Below, piece by piece: positions 11,463-22,763 of a stretch of 64,000 nucleotides of DNA. The DNA is from Euborellia annulipes. Taxonomy: Eukaryota; Arthropoda; Insecta; Dermaptera; Anisolabididae. The DNA lies in assembly GCA_023213315.1 (NCBI GenBank), contig JAKCPI010015507.1, positions 1 to 64,000 on the forward strand, read 5' to 3'. Numbering within the stretch: position 1 is the stretch's first letter; each line of letters opens with the position of its first letter. Under the pieces are notes generated by a model that did no database searches, was not told the DNA's origin, and saw only the letters and a list, made by a program, of their open reading frames with translations. Position numbers and translations under genes: made by a program.

Positions 11463-13789
11463 TTTTTATATAAATAATATGAAACCCCCGGCCGGCCCCC
11501 CCCAATAATTAGAATGTTTACTCACATTTAACGAGTTCCCAAATGTGGTATAGTGTTACTATCTGGAAAGAGAAAAATACATTAGAAAATAATATATTAT
11601 TAAAAAAAATAATACTGTAGTTTAAATGTGATAATAAATTTTAAAGTTATTTATAATTCTTATAGCTAATAATTACAGGAATAAATATTTCAACCCTTAA
11701 ATTTTCCCTAATATACTAAGTAATAAATTATATAAAATATATTCTGATATAAATTTATTACTATATTTATTTATTATATATATAAACTAAAAGGGAAAAC
11801 ATTAGAACGTAATATATTTTATCGATTTTATTATCGGTCTTCAACAAAAGACGTTCTTTCTTTCTTTTAAGATTTTCTTATATATAGTTATTAACGGTAA
11901 ATTGAACTTTAGACAGAATATTCATTTTAATTATTCACAAAAAAGTTATATTGCTTGAAGCGATATGCCTACACAACTTTGGTTCTATTATAAATAATAT
12001 AACAAAATATTTTATTTAAAAAAAAAAATCTTGTGAAAATTTGTAAATTTTCTAATGAACTTAAAGAAAAAAAAAAAATTAAGATGAGAGGAAGGGGTTT
12101 AATGTTAAAATTCGCTAAGTTATAGAGTTGTATATATATATATATTGTTAAACAAGGCGTATACAAATAAGATAAAGTTTTGGAAAATTTGTCTAAGCAA
12201 AACCCTGAAAACGTGAGTTCGATACGAATTCATCAATTATTGATAAAAGCGCAATGCAGGCAGTTTGAATATATTTATAACTCCTGAGAAATGGAATTAT
12301 ATTCACAAAATAAGTCGCTTTTATTATTTATTTGCATCTATATGTTTTTCTTTTATAAATGAATAAATTTTTGTGTAATTTTTCCTGAGTTGCTCAAACT
12401 ATAAAAACGACTATAGGACTATATCGACTTATAAAAAATTAAGTTCATAGATTTTGTAGGGCCTATAAAGGCAATTATGGAGACAAGGCTGTTCGCATGT
12501 TTTTGTCAATAAGATGGCGTTAGGGGTCTTAAAAATTTAACCAAAAAGCCCAACTATTACGAAAATATGTCAACAGATGGCAGGATGGTAGGGTTAAATT
12601 TTATCCCATGTATTTGTTTGATTTTCGTTGATCTTTTAATAATGAGATAGTTTATAAATAATATATAGGCCTATTATACAATATATCATTTATAACAGCG
12701 TGAAAATATATAAATATAGACTTATACGTGATCTGATAATACCGGCTGTTAGACTAGCCTGCCATCTTTTGCAAGAGTGCTGAACCATTTGGCCGTTAAT
12801 TTTTTAAATAAATACCTTAATTTATTTTTTAACTCAGTCCCATTTTATTTAATTATTATAGATTGGATATTAATGATTTTTACATTTTTAGATTTTAAAA
12901 AATTATAACTTTCATAATTGTGGGTTTTTTGAATTTTCTATAATATAAAAAAAAATAATTTTCTTTGTTTTTTAATTAATCATAATTAAACAAAAGCAAT
13001 CAATTATGAAAAATGTTCACGACTTTAATTCATTAAAAAAAAAACTGCATAAAAAATACTTTAAAATGCCTCAGTAGTTTGGTACTAAAGATTCAATGTG
13101 CCCTCCTGAAGCGCCTTAAATATTAATATTATTTAGATAAAATTAAAATTACTTTTAATTATCCTGGTGATGTCATGTTTTGCGGGCCAAAAGTTAATTA
13201 TTGAACGATAACAATGCTATGCTATACTCTGCCTCCTTAAAAAAAAAAAAAAAAAAAAAAACAGCAATTGAAAAAAGTTTATTCACTCTTTAATTATTTT
13301 ATTTTTCATTACATTCAATTCTTTTTTCATCCTCGCCTCGACGCTAAATTAATTTTTCATTTAATAATTAAATAAATAAATTCAATGTAACACAATTCAA
13401 TCAATTAAAATGAATAAAAATTTACATAACAAATTTGTTATATTTACGTTTCACTTCTAGACCAAGTAAAGTAAACTTAATTAAGATTTTAATGAATAAA
13501 TCTGCAATTGGTCAAATAGAGATTGAAAAATGAGGGTCTCGAGTTGACTACATGAGGATATGATGAAGGATGTTTCGTATTGCCGTCAGAGCTTGGATAA
13601 ATTAAGATTAATGTTAGGAATATTAATACAACTCAAGCAGACAGGTACTTGGATTATCTAATGTAATTAGAACGTGAATAACAATGACTTTAAAATATAT
13701 TCCTATTTTTCCTATTAAAATAAATATTAAAGAAATAAAATGCAATTTAAACGAATAATCATATTTTGTGTCAAATAATAAAAATCTAG
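11463..13789. other. No gene seen; AT-rich
   Basis: A GC patch (CCCCCGGCCGGCCCCCCCC) lies near 11487 and a poly-A run near 13238. The rest is plain AT-rich sequence without recognisable repeat borders. Confidence 0.5.
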
Positions 13790-14160
13790 TGGAACTAGTC
13801 ACACAGCACTCAACTTTCTCTTACCTCTGGTAATCGAAAGTTGTGTTCCGTGCTAGCCACACCAGATTTTTTTGTGTTGAGATATATTTAGTTTCTGACA
13901 GTGCAGTACATTTGAATTCAAGTTGTAAAATTTATAAACATAAGAGATTCTATATTCCTAATTTGCCATTGAAGCACAATTTACTCTTGTACTTCATAGG
14001 AAAGATAGGAGAAATGGTTGCCATGGTAACAAAATATAAATATTTTCCCATAGACCTACTTATAAATTTTACATTTTAAATTTTAATATAACGGCGGAAA
14101 CTAAATATTAATATATGTCGACACGAAAAATCTGGTGCGACAAGTCACACCAGATTTTTT
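13790..14160. mobile_element. HP head-to-head derivative (two 5' ends)
   Basis: The left part, 13790 to about 13945, is the plus-strand 5' hairpin and spacer, ending AAAATTTATAAACATAAGAG. The right part, about 13950-14160, is the reverse of an HP 5' region (TTGAAGCACAATTTACTC, ATGGTTGCCATGGTAACA, TATGTCGACACG), ending in a shortened 5' hairpin (TCTGGTGCGACAAGTCACAC). Both ends are therefore 5' hairpins and the 3' half is absent. Confidence 0.8.
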
Positions 14161-14207
14161 GTAAATTATTCTGTGAGCTTACAAGTATGACTTCCATAAA
14201 AAAGCTT

Positions 14208-14826
14208 AAAAATCTGTGTGACTGGCGCATAGCACACAACTTTCTCTACCCTTCGGTAGAGAAAGTTGTGCACTGTGCTGGTCACACCAGATTTTTTGTG
14301 TCGAGATATATTTAGTTTCCGACAGTACGGAACATATGAATTCAAGATGCCTAAAATTTATAAGGTATGGGTAAATATTTATATTTTGTTACCATGGCAA
14401 CCATTCTCTCCTATCTTCCCTATGAAATACAAGAGTAAAGTGGTCTTCAGAAGATTTCAATCGCAAAATAGAGAATATACATTTTAAAGGGCATCTAAAA
14501 AATAGTTTTTTTTGATATATGAATTTTAAAAAAAATCGTTGGAACAAATTTTGAGAAAATCGAAAAAAACTGAAAAAGTACATCACTAAAGTACTAGTAT
14601 CTCTTTGGCCGATTTGGATTAAAAGCTTATTTTTCCGGTCCCGGGGGTGTTTAACTTAAATATAAAATTTCAACCTCATAGCTCAATTCCTTCATGCTTA
14701 AATTGAACACACACCCACACACCCCACCCACACACCCACCCACACACCCACCCACCCACAGACAGACCATGTCGCGAAAACCACTTTTTGGATTCAGGGG
14801 ACCTCAAACGTGAAGATCCATAAAAC
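14208..14826 (+). mobile_element. HP element, 3' end truncated, type I
   Basis: The 5' hairpin has a changed but perfectly paired apex (CTTTCTCTACC/GGTAGAGAAAG). The full body leads to CCGGTCCCGGGGGTGTTTAA, an expanded CACCCA/CACA microsatellite, CAGACAGACCATGTCGCGAA and GGATTCAGGGGACCTCAAAC. It stops at GAAGATCCATAAAA. The 3' hairpin is missing and a GC-rich element follows within 25 bases. Confidence 0.9.
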
Positions 14827-14850
14827 TATTTTTATTTTTTAATTTATATT

Positions 14851-15484
14851 AAACTAGCCGCGCCGCCCGCCTTCGGCGGGCTCCGTCGCTAGCCGGGGGC
14901 TTCGCCCCCCTGGACCCCACCAGCTGGCTCGGGCCCGCCTGCGGCGGACCCTCGCCTTTTCTTATGAGAAACGGACTGGCGATTCTAGAGGGGGGGCTAC
15001 GCCCCCCTGGACCCCGCCAGCTGGCTCGCGGCCGCCTGCGGCGGACCCTCGCCTTTCTTAATTATGAGAAACGGGCTGGCAGTCTAGATACGAGGGGGCT
15101 ACGCCCCCCGGATCCCCCATCAGCTGGCTCGGGCCGCCTGCGGCGGACCCTCGCCTTTTCTTAATTATGAAAAGAAAATTATTATTACTAACAACTAAGT
15201 ATTCCAGTCCTGTGCCTGCTTGAGGATTTGTTTACATTCAAAGAATACACAACTGCAAAGAATACTTAAATATTTCTCTATACATTTCCTATGGGAGAAA
15301 TCGTAACTTTAGCAATTAATAACTCAAAAAGTTATAGGAATTTCGGGACCCGAGTATTTTTCCGGGACTCTCCATAACCTTTATAAGACTGCAAAATTTT
15401 GTTTCAAAATTCCAACGGGAAGTTGGTCATACAGAGCGTGACAGACGGACGGACAGACGGACACACCGCAATTATTATATATAG
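14851..15484 (+). mobile_element. GC-rich interspersed element (family G) with ~100-bp tandem repeats
   Basis: Opens with ACTAGCCGCGCCGCCCGCC. It holds three tandem units of about 97-103 bp carrying CAGCTGGCTCG (14921, 15018, 15121), GCCTGCGGCGGACCCTCGCC and ATGAGAAACGG. A long AT-richer arm follows with TTCCAACGGGAAGTTGGTCA and a CGGACGGACAGACGGACA microsatellite, ending CAATTATTATATATAG. The tandem part is a striking GC island. The ~85-bp 3' end recurs alone at 22918-23006. The 66-codon frame at 14964-15164 is only the tandem repeat translated. Confidence 0.75.
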
Positions 15485-15690
15485 AAGATATTTTAATATT
15501 CTATACATATTTAAAAATTTTATTTTTATTTGATAAAGGCAGGTAGCTTATTTGAATAGCGGCAGGTGATGAGGACAAAAGAGACTGAACTTGACAAGTT
15601 CTACTAATCGTAAGCGAAACTGCTTATGGATGCTAGTAGGGTGGGCTGGGGTCGGCAGAAAAATAAGCTAGTACACTGACGCCGAGAAAA

Positions 15691-15964
15691 CAGCGGCGTA
15701 ACTAGGCGGAGAAGGCTAAGCTCAACTGGGGCACCGTTTTTCGTTCGATCTTTTCTTTTTTTTTTTTTAGTATTCGAATCTCGTTCGGGCTTTTTTTGTA
15801 ATTGTTCTCTGGATTTGTGATATAAAATGAATTTATTATGAAATTTCAAAAAAAAAAGACGGAGATTTTGTGAAAAAGCGGATGCGCGAGGGGCGCCAAA
15901 AGTTTGATGCTCCTGTGGGGGGAAGGCGAGCTCCCCCTTCGCCCCCCACCTGGATACGCTACTG
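15691..15964. mobile_element. hAT-type MITE, 274 bp, perfect 8-bp target duplication
   Basis: Ends CAGCGGCGTAACTAGG and CTGGATACGCTACTG are imperfect terminal inverted repeats. CGAGAAAA occurs directly outside both ends (15683-15690 and 15965-15972). C/G-rich blocks lie just inside the right end. No transposase; the interior is non-coding. Confidence 0.88.
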
Positions 15965-15972
15965 CGAGAAAA

Positions 15973-16851
15973 TTAAAACTGTTTTAATAGTATTATATTT
16001 TAAACTTGCAGCTTCCTCTCGTCCAGCCTAAGATATTTGTAGGTTTAATTTTAAATTAAAATCATTTAATAATTTTTATTTTTAACATTTTCTTTACTAG
16101 GTCGAGTGAATTGCGATAATTTTATTTTTATAGTTTTTGTAAATAGAAAAAGTAATAAAACAAGAGTTTATGATTATATAATAAATTAAAAATCTACTTG
16201 CTTTAGTGATTCTATCACACAAATAGAAAGTAAAATCATTTGAAAATTTCGTTTATCTTTTCGTCTCTTTTCTTTATATCAACGGAAAACAAACATTTGA
16301 TTTCCTTTGGTAAAGTTAAGTGACTTATGTGACTAAATACCCAAATAACAAAGCCTGGCAAGTTCGGAGGAACCGGCAAACTTGACGACCCCAAGCAACT
16401 CGAAACAACATAAAACATAATTTTAAGCGAGTGTAAAACAGCTATAACCTATGTTCTATGGTCTTATTGTTGGTCAAAATATAATATAAACGCCTCCTTA
16501 CTTATATTGAAATGTTACAACAAACTTTCAAGAAACTTTGTATAAACTTTGAAGATGATTTTGATTATCTTCTTGTTGACAAATATTAATAATGAAAAGG
16601 TTATTTAATTACCTTTAAAAGAAGTATCATTTTAATAATCGGTCGAATAAGAAAAGAAATGATTATTTAAAAAAAAATTTAAGAAAATAAAAAATATTAG
16701 GCTCTAAGTTTAAATGATTGATTAAAAATTAATATTTTCTTTTTTAATTTTTAATAAATTTTTAAAATTAGTGTTTTTTAATTTCTTAATTTTTTTCAAT
16801 TTATATAATTAGAGCCTAAGGTCAATAGTTTAAATTTAATTCAGACTTTTT
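15973..16851. other. No gene seen; AT-rich
   Basis: Plain AT-rich DNA with a weak inverted pair around AGGCTCTAAGTTTAAAT (16700) and AATTAGAGCCTAAGG (16808). No coding or repeat borders recognised. Confidence 0.45.
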
Positions 16852-18152
16852 TACTTTCTCTTACCTATGTTTATATGTATTATAATATTTATATAGAGAG
16901 AAAGTATTGGATTGATGTCAAAAATTCGATATCGAGATTTTGATGGATATACAGGTTTTGAGGTCCCCTGAATAAAAAAATCTGGTGTGACTGGGCACAG
17001 CACACAACTTTCTCTTACCTTCGGTAATCGAAAGTTGTGTACTGTGCTTGTCACACCAGATTTTTTGTGTCGACATGTATTTAGTTTCCGACAGTATGGT
17101 ACATTCGATTTTCAAGATGTAAAATTTATAAGTATGGCAAAATGTTTATATTTTGTTACCATGGCAACCATTTCTCCTATCTTTTCTATGGAGAACAAGA
17201 GTAAAGTGGTCTTCAGAAGATTTCAATCACAAAATGAGAATATACATTTTATAGAGAATCTAAAAAATAATTGATTTTTGAATTTAAAAAAAAATCGTTG
17301 GAGCAAATTTTGAGAAAATCGAAAAAAACTGAAAATTGCATCAGTAAAGTACTAGTACTTTTTGGCCAATTTTGTTGAAAGCTTCGTGTCACGTCCCATG
17401 GGGGTGCCTAACTTAAATATAAAATTTCAACCTCCTAGCTCTTTTCGTTCTTGAGATATTTTGTTCACAGACAGACACACAGACAGACAGACAGACCATG
17501 TCGCGAAAACCACTTTTTGGATTCAGGAGACCTCAAAACGTGAAGATCCATCAAAATCTCGACATCGAATTTTTGACATGAAACCAATACTTTCTCTCTC
17601 TATATATTAACATATATAGAGGTAAGAGAAAGTAAAAAGTGTATTTCGCAACATGGTCTGTCTGTCTGCCTGCCTGTGAGCATAATATCTCAAGAACTAA
17701 AAGAGGTAGGATGTTGAGATTTTATATTTAAGTTAGGTACCTCTCTGAGACGAGACACGAACCTTTTAAACAAAATCGGCTAAAAAATACTAGTACTTTA
17801 CTAATGTACTTTTTCAGTTTTTTTTTTCGATTTTCTCAAAATCTCCAACGATTTGATTAAAATTCATAAATCAATTATTTTTTAGATGCTCTTTAAAATG
17901 TTTATTCTCATTTTCCCCTTGAAATCTTTTGAAGCACATGTTACTCATGTACTTCATAAGAAAGGAGAAATGGTTGCCATGGTAACAAAATATAAATATT
18001 TTCCCATGTTTATAAATTCTACATCTTTCATTCTAATATATCGGCGGAAACTAAATATATCTCGACACAAAAAAAAATATGGTATGACAAGCACAGAACG
18101 CAACTTTCTCTTATCAAATCGTATCAAGTGCGACCAGTCACACCATTTCTTT
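16852..18152 (-). mobile_element. HP element (outer), interrupted by a second HP copy
   Basis: Left piece 16852-16973: 3' hairpin, TCGATATCGAGATTTTGATG and GAGGTCCCCTGAAT. Right piece from about 17634: AAAAGTGTATTTCGCAACAT and the rest of the element, to a worn 5' hairpin ending about 18152. Joined, they give the normal order CCCCTGAAT-CC-AAAAAAGTGG. The insertion point is the A-run before GTGG. The middle is type II (GAGACGAGACACGAACC). Confidence 0.88.
16974..17633 (+). mobile_element. HP element (inner), full length, type II
   Basis: Complete copy: 5' hairpin starting TCTGGTGTGAC at 16981, TACCATGGCAACCATTTCTC, GTACTAGTACTTTTTGGCC, CGTCCCATGGGGGTGCCTAA, TCTTGAGATATTTTGTTCAC, CAGACAGACACACAGACAGA, and a 3' hairpin ending GGTAAGAGAAAGT at 17633. 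It is inserted into the A-run of another HP copy and is therefore younger than it. Confidence 0.93.
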
Positions 18153-19230
18153 TAAAGAAGAGCAAAGCAGCTATGCTTTGTATGACCGATGGTCAGTTTT
18201 TCGGTGGCCACTCCAGTTTATTTTAATCATTTTATCTATGGGTATTCAGTGAATGCCAATTCGTTGTAAACTTGACTTAACTTAAATATAAGTTTTTTTT
18301 TTTTTATCATTTCTGAACTACCAGTATATAAAGGATAAAAAAAAGTAAAAAAAATTTCTTCGCAAATCATTTATTAAAGATAAACTTTTTTTTTTATCAC
18401 TTTCCTTACAAATAATTTTTAATATAAGCGAATCGATTTAGCCTGAATGATTTTGCTTTAACGAAGTCATCGAAGTCAACATTAATATATGATTTATGAT
18501 TACCTTATCGGACGATGGTATTAATAAAAGGTATTTATTCAAATTCATATATTAAATTTCAGATAAGCAGCGCCCGTTTAGAAGCAAAAATTAAATTATT
18601 TCTGTTTACGCTTTTTCCACTTGGTAGACATATTATTTATAATATTAATCTTATAATAATTTTAATTGCAAATATCCAAAATATTTTTTAATTTAAGAGA
18701 GCAAACGCCATATCACCATAATAATAATCACGTATGTAATAAAAAATTCCAAAACAAATTACATTTGGCTAGTGTAACAAGAAAAACAATAATCGCAAAA
18801 TTTTATATGAAAACTTTTCCCTATATATGACTTTTTATCATAATAATAATAGTTGATTTCTTTTAATAGTTTTTCTTAAATACCCCATTATCAAATCATG
18901 TATGTAAATATAAAAGTTTGTTCATCTATAAAGAAACAGACGAAATTTTCGTTTATTTCATGTCATAAATTTAAATTACGGTAGACCTATACGAGTATAA
19001 TATATTAAGCGAACTACTATTTAAATAACTTTATTAATACAGTATAACAAAAATTTTGACAAGCGAATGAATACATCTATATAAAAATTTAGATAAACGA
19101 ATACGAGATGATTTTTTCGACAGAGGATGTTGGAGCATCATAGACTATAAGAGGGAAAATAAATTTCTCCTATAAACATATATATAATATAAATATATAT
19201 AAAAATTAATCATTGTAACTTTTCTTTCCT
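18153..19230. other. No gene seen; AT-rich
   Basis: Long A/T runs and scattered stops. The short segment 18170-18260 is less AT-rich but unassigned. Confidence 0.5.
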
Positions 19231-19732
19231 TATCTAAGGGTCACACGGAGGGTTTTCGTGTTATATCGCATGCGATATGACGTCATTTATGACCATAGCG
19301 TCTGATTGCAAGGGTTTTTGGCTGATTTCGCATGTTCTATTTTTTGCATGCCTTTTTCCAAACCCATGCATCGACCAATCACAGAGTCGGATTTTTCACG
19401 TCATCCAACATGGCTGACTTTAAACAAAAAGTGAGGTTAATTGATTTTGACAGCTTACGTTTTATTGAAATATTTTATAAAAAAAAGGCGATCACCAGAG
19501 GGTAACATTCAGCCATTTCCGCCACACTTAGGCTTCCAAACTCATCATGTTTGAATAAGCCCCTCCCTCTGAGACGTGTGAATATATTAATACGTATTAT
19601 TATAATTTTTGACAGCTCAAGTTTTATTCGCTGTCTCGTGTGAGTACATCACACTGCTGGCTCTGCTTGCAGAGACGTCATATCGCATGCAATGTAACCT
19701 GAAAACCCTACGTGTGAAACGGCCTTTAGATA
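19231..19732. mobile_element. TIR-bearing DNA element, 502 bp
   Basis: Inverted ends share TATCTAA, the CACACG box, GGGTTTTC, and GCATGCGATATGACGTC against GACGTCATATCGCATGC. The interior is GC-richer, with CGACCAATCACAG and CAACATGGCTGAC, but has no long frame. The ends differ by small indels. Superfamily is uncertain (hAT or PIF-Harbinger type); no clean target duplication is visible. Confidence 0.7.
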
Positions 19733-21149
19733 AAAAAATATTGAGAATATCTGCTAACAGTCGACTGAGTTGAGAGCTGTAATAAAAATATTATTTCCTT
19801 AAAAACATCCAAAGCTGTGAAGTTGACAAGCTAAGTGTCAAGGCCAGTCCAGCTCTTACATAAATTAATAATTTGAAAATTAAGAAATCTTTTCTGGTAT
19901 GAAATTTCTTTCTCCGTGCAATTATTTTATCTTTTTGCATGAAATGAGACGATTACTCGGGCAGGAAATAAGATATGACAGGTTGCAACAAGTTATCTCC
20001 CTCTCTCTCTCTCTCTAGAGTAATTAGTAAAGCAAGTAGAAGAGAATTTGAAATTCAGGCCATGATGATTGGTTTGGCTTTACTTCAACTTCATAAGACA
20101 TCACTGGGGAGGAGGGTTTATTACTCTTCTGGGGCGACATCTGCGATTTGGAACAGACATTCTATAATAATAGGTTTCTAACGTATAGAATTCAATCAAC
20201 TTTTTTGAAGTAAGGAGAAAGAAATATAAATTAATTGAAGTCACAACAAAGAATTTCCGTTTAAATAAAAAAAAATGCAATAAATTGACTAAGAACTATT
20301 TTATTTTGCGTAGGAAGAGAATTTTGAATAAATATTCTTAGAATAAGAAACGAGAAAAAAAAGATACTAAATAAAATATCAAAGTTAAGCAGTTCTTTTC
20401 AATTTTTTTGCTCTTTTGGTTTTTACTTTTTGTTTCTTTATAAATGCAACAGTAGGCAGAAACTAAGTAAAGAGAGTTTTAAAGTTTAAAAGAAAAATAA
20501 AAGGAAATGTCCAGACCCAGAAAATAACTATATAATATGAGAAGACATCTCTATTATTTAAATTTTTTATAACTATACTATACTAGAAAAAAATACAAAA
20601 TCTAGATGAATAACAACAATCAACAAGAAATAAAAAATATAAATTTTTTATTTTCTCATTTCAATCGAAGAATATTTTGTAGTAGTTTGTTTTTTTAGTA
20701 TCTCAGCCAATTCATGTCTAAACTAGTGAAACACTTAAACAAGATCACTACCTCTGTTCTAGAAAGATTTTTAACCATCTCAAGTAGCATTTTGCTTAAT
20801 ACTTTAATTATGAAAAATATCAAACGATTCATTTTCTCTAAAAATTCTTTAAATTTTTTAAATGAATCTCACGAAGAAAGAATGAGATATCTTAAAATGC
20901 TTGGGGCTTTGCTGACAGATGCTTAAAATCCCAGAGAAAAGAAGGAATATTCAATAAAGAAGTTTTGAAAAAAAAAAAAAAAAAAATGAAAAATAACTTA
21001 AAAATAAAAAAATAAAATAATATTCTTTATTAAAAAATTCAAGTTAAAAATCGTAGGTTATCGAGGGAAGAAATTTTTTCAAATTTCCAAGAGATATTTA
21101 GAGAAATGCGAACCGTTATTTATTTTATTTCCTTCTGTTACCTATATTA
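19733..21149. other. No gene recognised; AT-rich with two weak open frames
   Basis: Frames at 19975-20181 (68 codons) and 20714-20926 (70 codons) lack motifs or convincing splice borders. A poly-A run lies near 20970. The segment about 19960-20180 has more even base composition and could hide an exon, but I see no decisive signal. Confidence 0.4.
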
Positions 21150-21330
21150 TTTTTTAACCCTTTTTGGCTACTGAGGTCATTTAGGGGTTAGACTTTATTA
21201 TGGCTACGGGGGACTTTCTACACGCTGGCTGCTCAGGGTCACCAATTCCGTGGTTTCGCCGCACTTGGCATCACTTAATTGCAACGAATGTGGCAACTGT
21301 TGCTCTTTTCCGTGGTCACGCCCCTTCTTG
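21150..21330 (-). repeat. SINE-like repeat X, copy 2
   Basis: TTTGGCTACTGAGGTCATTT (reversed SINE tail) is followed by GACTTTATTATGGCTACGGG, GGACTTTCTACACGCTGGCT, AGGGTCACC and TGGCATCACTTAATTGCAAC, matching copy 1 at 6757-6905 in order. Confidence 0.65.
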
Positions 21331-21334
21331 CCTA

Positions 21335-21424
21335 TATGGAAAGTATTGCGATAGATTCAAGAATTCGATGTCAAGATTTTGATGGAAATACACTTTTTGA
21401 CGCCCTCTGTGTTCAAAAAAGTGG
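21335..21424 (-). mobile_element. HP 3'-end fragment, diverged
   Basis: GAAAGTATTG, AATTCGATGTCAAGATTTTG, AAATACACTTTTTGACG and TTCAAAAAAGTGG follow the order of the HP 3' block. Neither hairpin survives. Confidence 0.6.
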
Positions 21425-21742
21425 ACCTTTTATACCTGGTATATGAATGATAATATAGTGAATTTTAAAGGAAAAATATTAACATATTTTAGGATTGATT
21501 TTTTTTTTTTTGACCAAAGACACAAAGTGACTTCGTTAAAATTCAAATTAATATTCAATACGTTAAAAAAAAAACATGAACTATATAAATAATCATGATT
21601 ACATTTAAATATGCATCAGGTATCTGACCCAATTACAAGCTTTTGAAATTTTCTTTGTATCCTCTTATAATTTTTTTTTTTTTTTTTTTCATATAAATTA
21701 ACTTATTGAGTCGATTGAGAAAATTTAAAAACATGTTTGACC

Positions 21743-21856
21743 ATTTTTAAAGTTTTAAATTTCCCTCTCTGGCTCCATTTCCTGTAGGGGAGGCGTTATA
21801 CGATTAAATATTTTTAAGGGAGGCGTGGTAACAAAAGGTTTGGGAACCCCTGGCGT
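21743..21856 (-). repeat. DNA-element end, hAT-like, with repeat R piece
   Basis: The right border, in reverse, reads CAGGGGTTCCCAAACCTTTT, a typical hAT-type terminus, then ACCACGCCTCCC. The left part (AAGTTTTAAATTTCCCTCTC, TGGCTCCATTTCCTGT) matches repeat R at 45918 and 58343. The other terminus was not found. Confidence 0.5.
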
Positions 21857-21917
21857 AAAGGGAAGAGACTTTTTATGAATTATTTAAAAATTTCCTTTAA
21901 TAGTCGCCAAATTTTAG

Positions 21918-22005
21918 AAAGTTACATTATTTCCTATCTCTAGCTCCCCCTCCTACGTTCGTTTTTAGCTAACGAGCTAATCCTTATTTCTGGTTCCACC
22001 CGATC
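21918..22005 (-). repeat. SINE K fragment
   Basis: TTATTTCCTATCTCTAGCTC, CTAACGAGCTAATCCTTATT and TCTGGTTCCACCCG match the body of the full-length SINE K at 8936-9502 (about 9070-9160). Confidence 0.75.
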
Positions 22006-22763
22006 AATAATAGTTCATATAAAACCCTCTTTATTTTTATTTAAATCCAATTGAGTATTTTGTTGTCGATGAGGGCAAATCAAGAATACTTCTGTGTCGG
22101 CATATTTTTCTGCCTACACCCCATTATGCTCTTCTATTATTAAGATAAATTAGCTCTTACGTTTGTCGATAAGCTTCACTCTTTTTGCTCCAGTCTTTTT
22201 GAAGTAGGTCCTGTGGCTAGTTGAGTTAGAATTTTCCAAGAATTTAGAAAGCTTTAATTAATTTCAATTAGCGCATATATAATTCAGCTGAATTAGAAAT
22301 GCTGCATGTGGGCGTTCAAGAGTAATGTCCAAAGCCTGTTTGGAATGCATTATATGTGAGAGCTGCTCTCTCCCTCTCTAAGGGCGGAAAAGGTAAAGAA
22401 ATAAAGCAGGAAAATGCCGCCGGCGTTCTCTCGTTGTTTAAAAACAATATCATGAAATTCATTATAGATTAAGCTTAAACTTAAATAGGGTAAGAGAAAG
22501 TATAAAATCTAAAAGGAGATTAAAAGAATAAAATAAGCGTTTAACTTATTTGAAAATTGATAAGAATTTTTTTAATTTATTTATTTTTTGTTGGTTTAAA
22601 TACCTCTTGCCCATGACCCGTGGCTCATGGCCTTAGATGCCGAAAAAGACCTTAAAAAAAATAACTCTATCTCAGCCGAGAGGTTAGAAATAGTGATAAT
22701 GTAGATTATGCCAATGGTTTGCATTTCACACGAAATTTATTATCAAGTTACCAATATTTATGT
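22006..22763. other. No gene seen; one SINE tail
   Basis: Plain AT-rich sequence. A SINE-tail fragment lies at about 22620-22665 (CATGGCCTTAGATGCCGAAA, plus strand). Confidence 0.5.
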
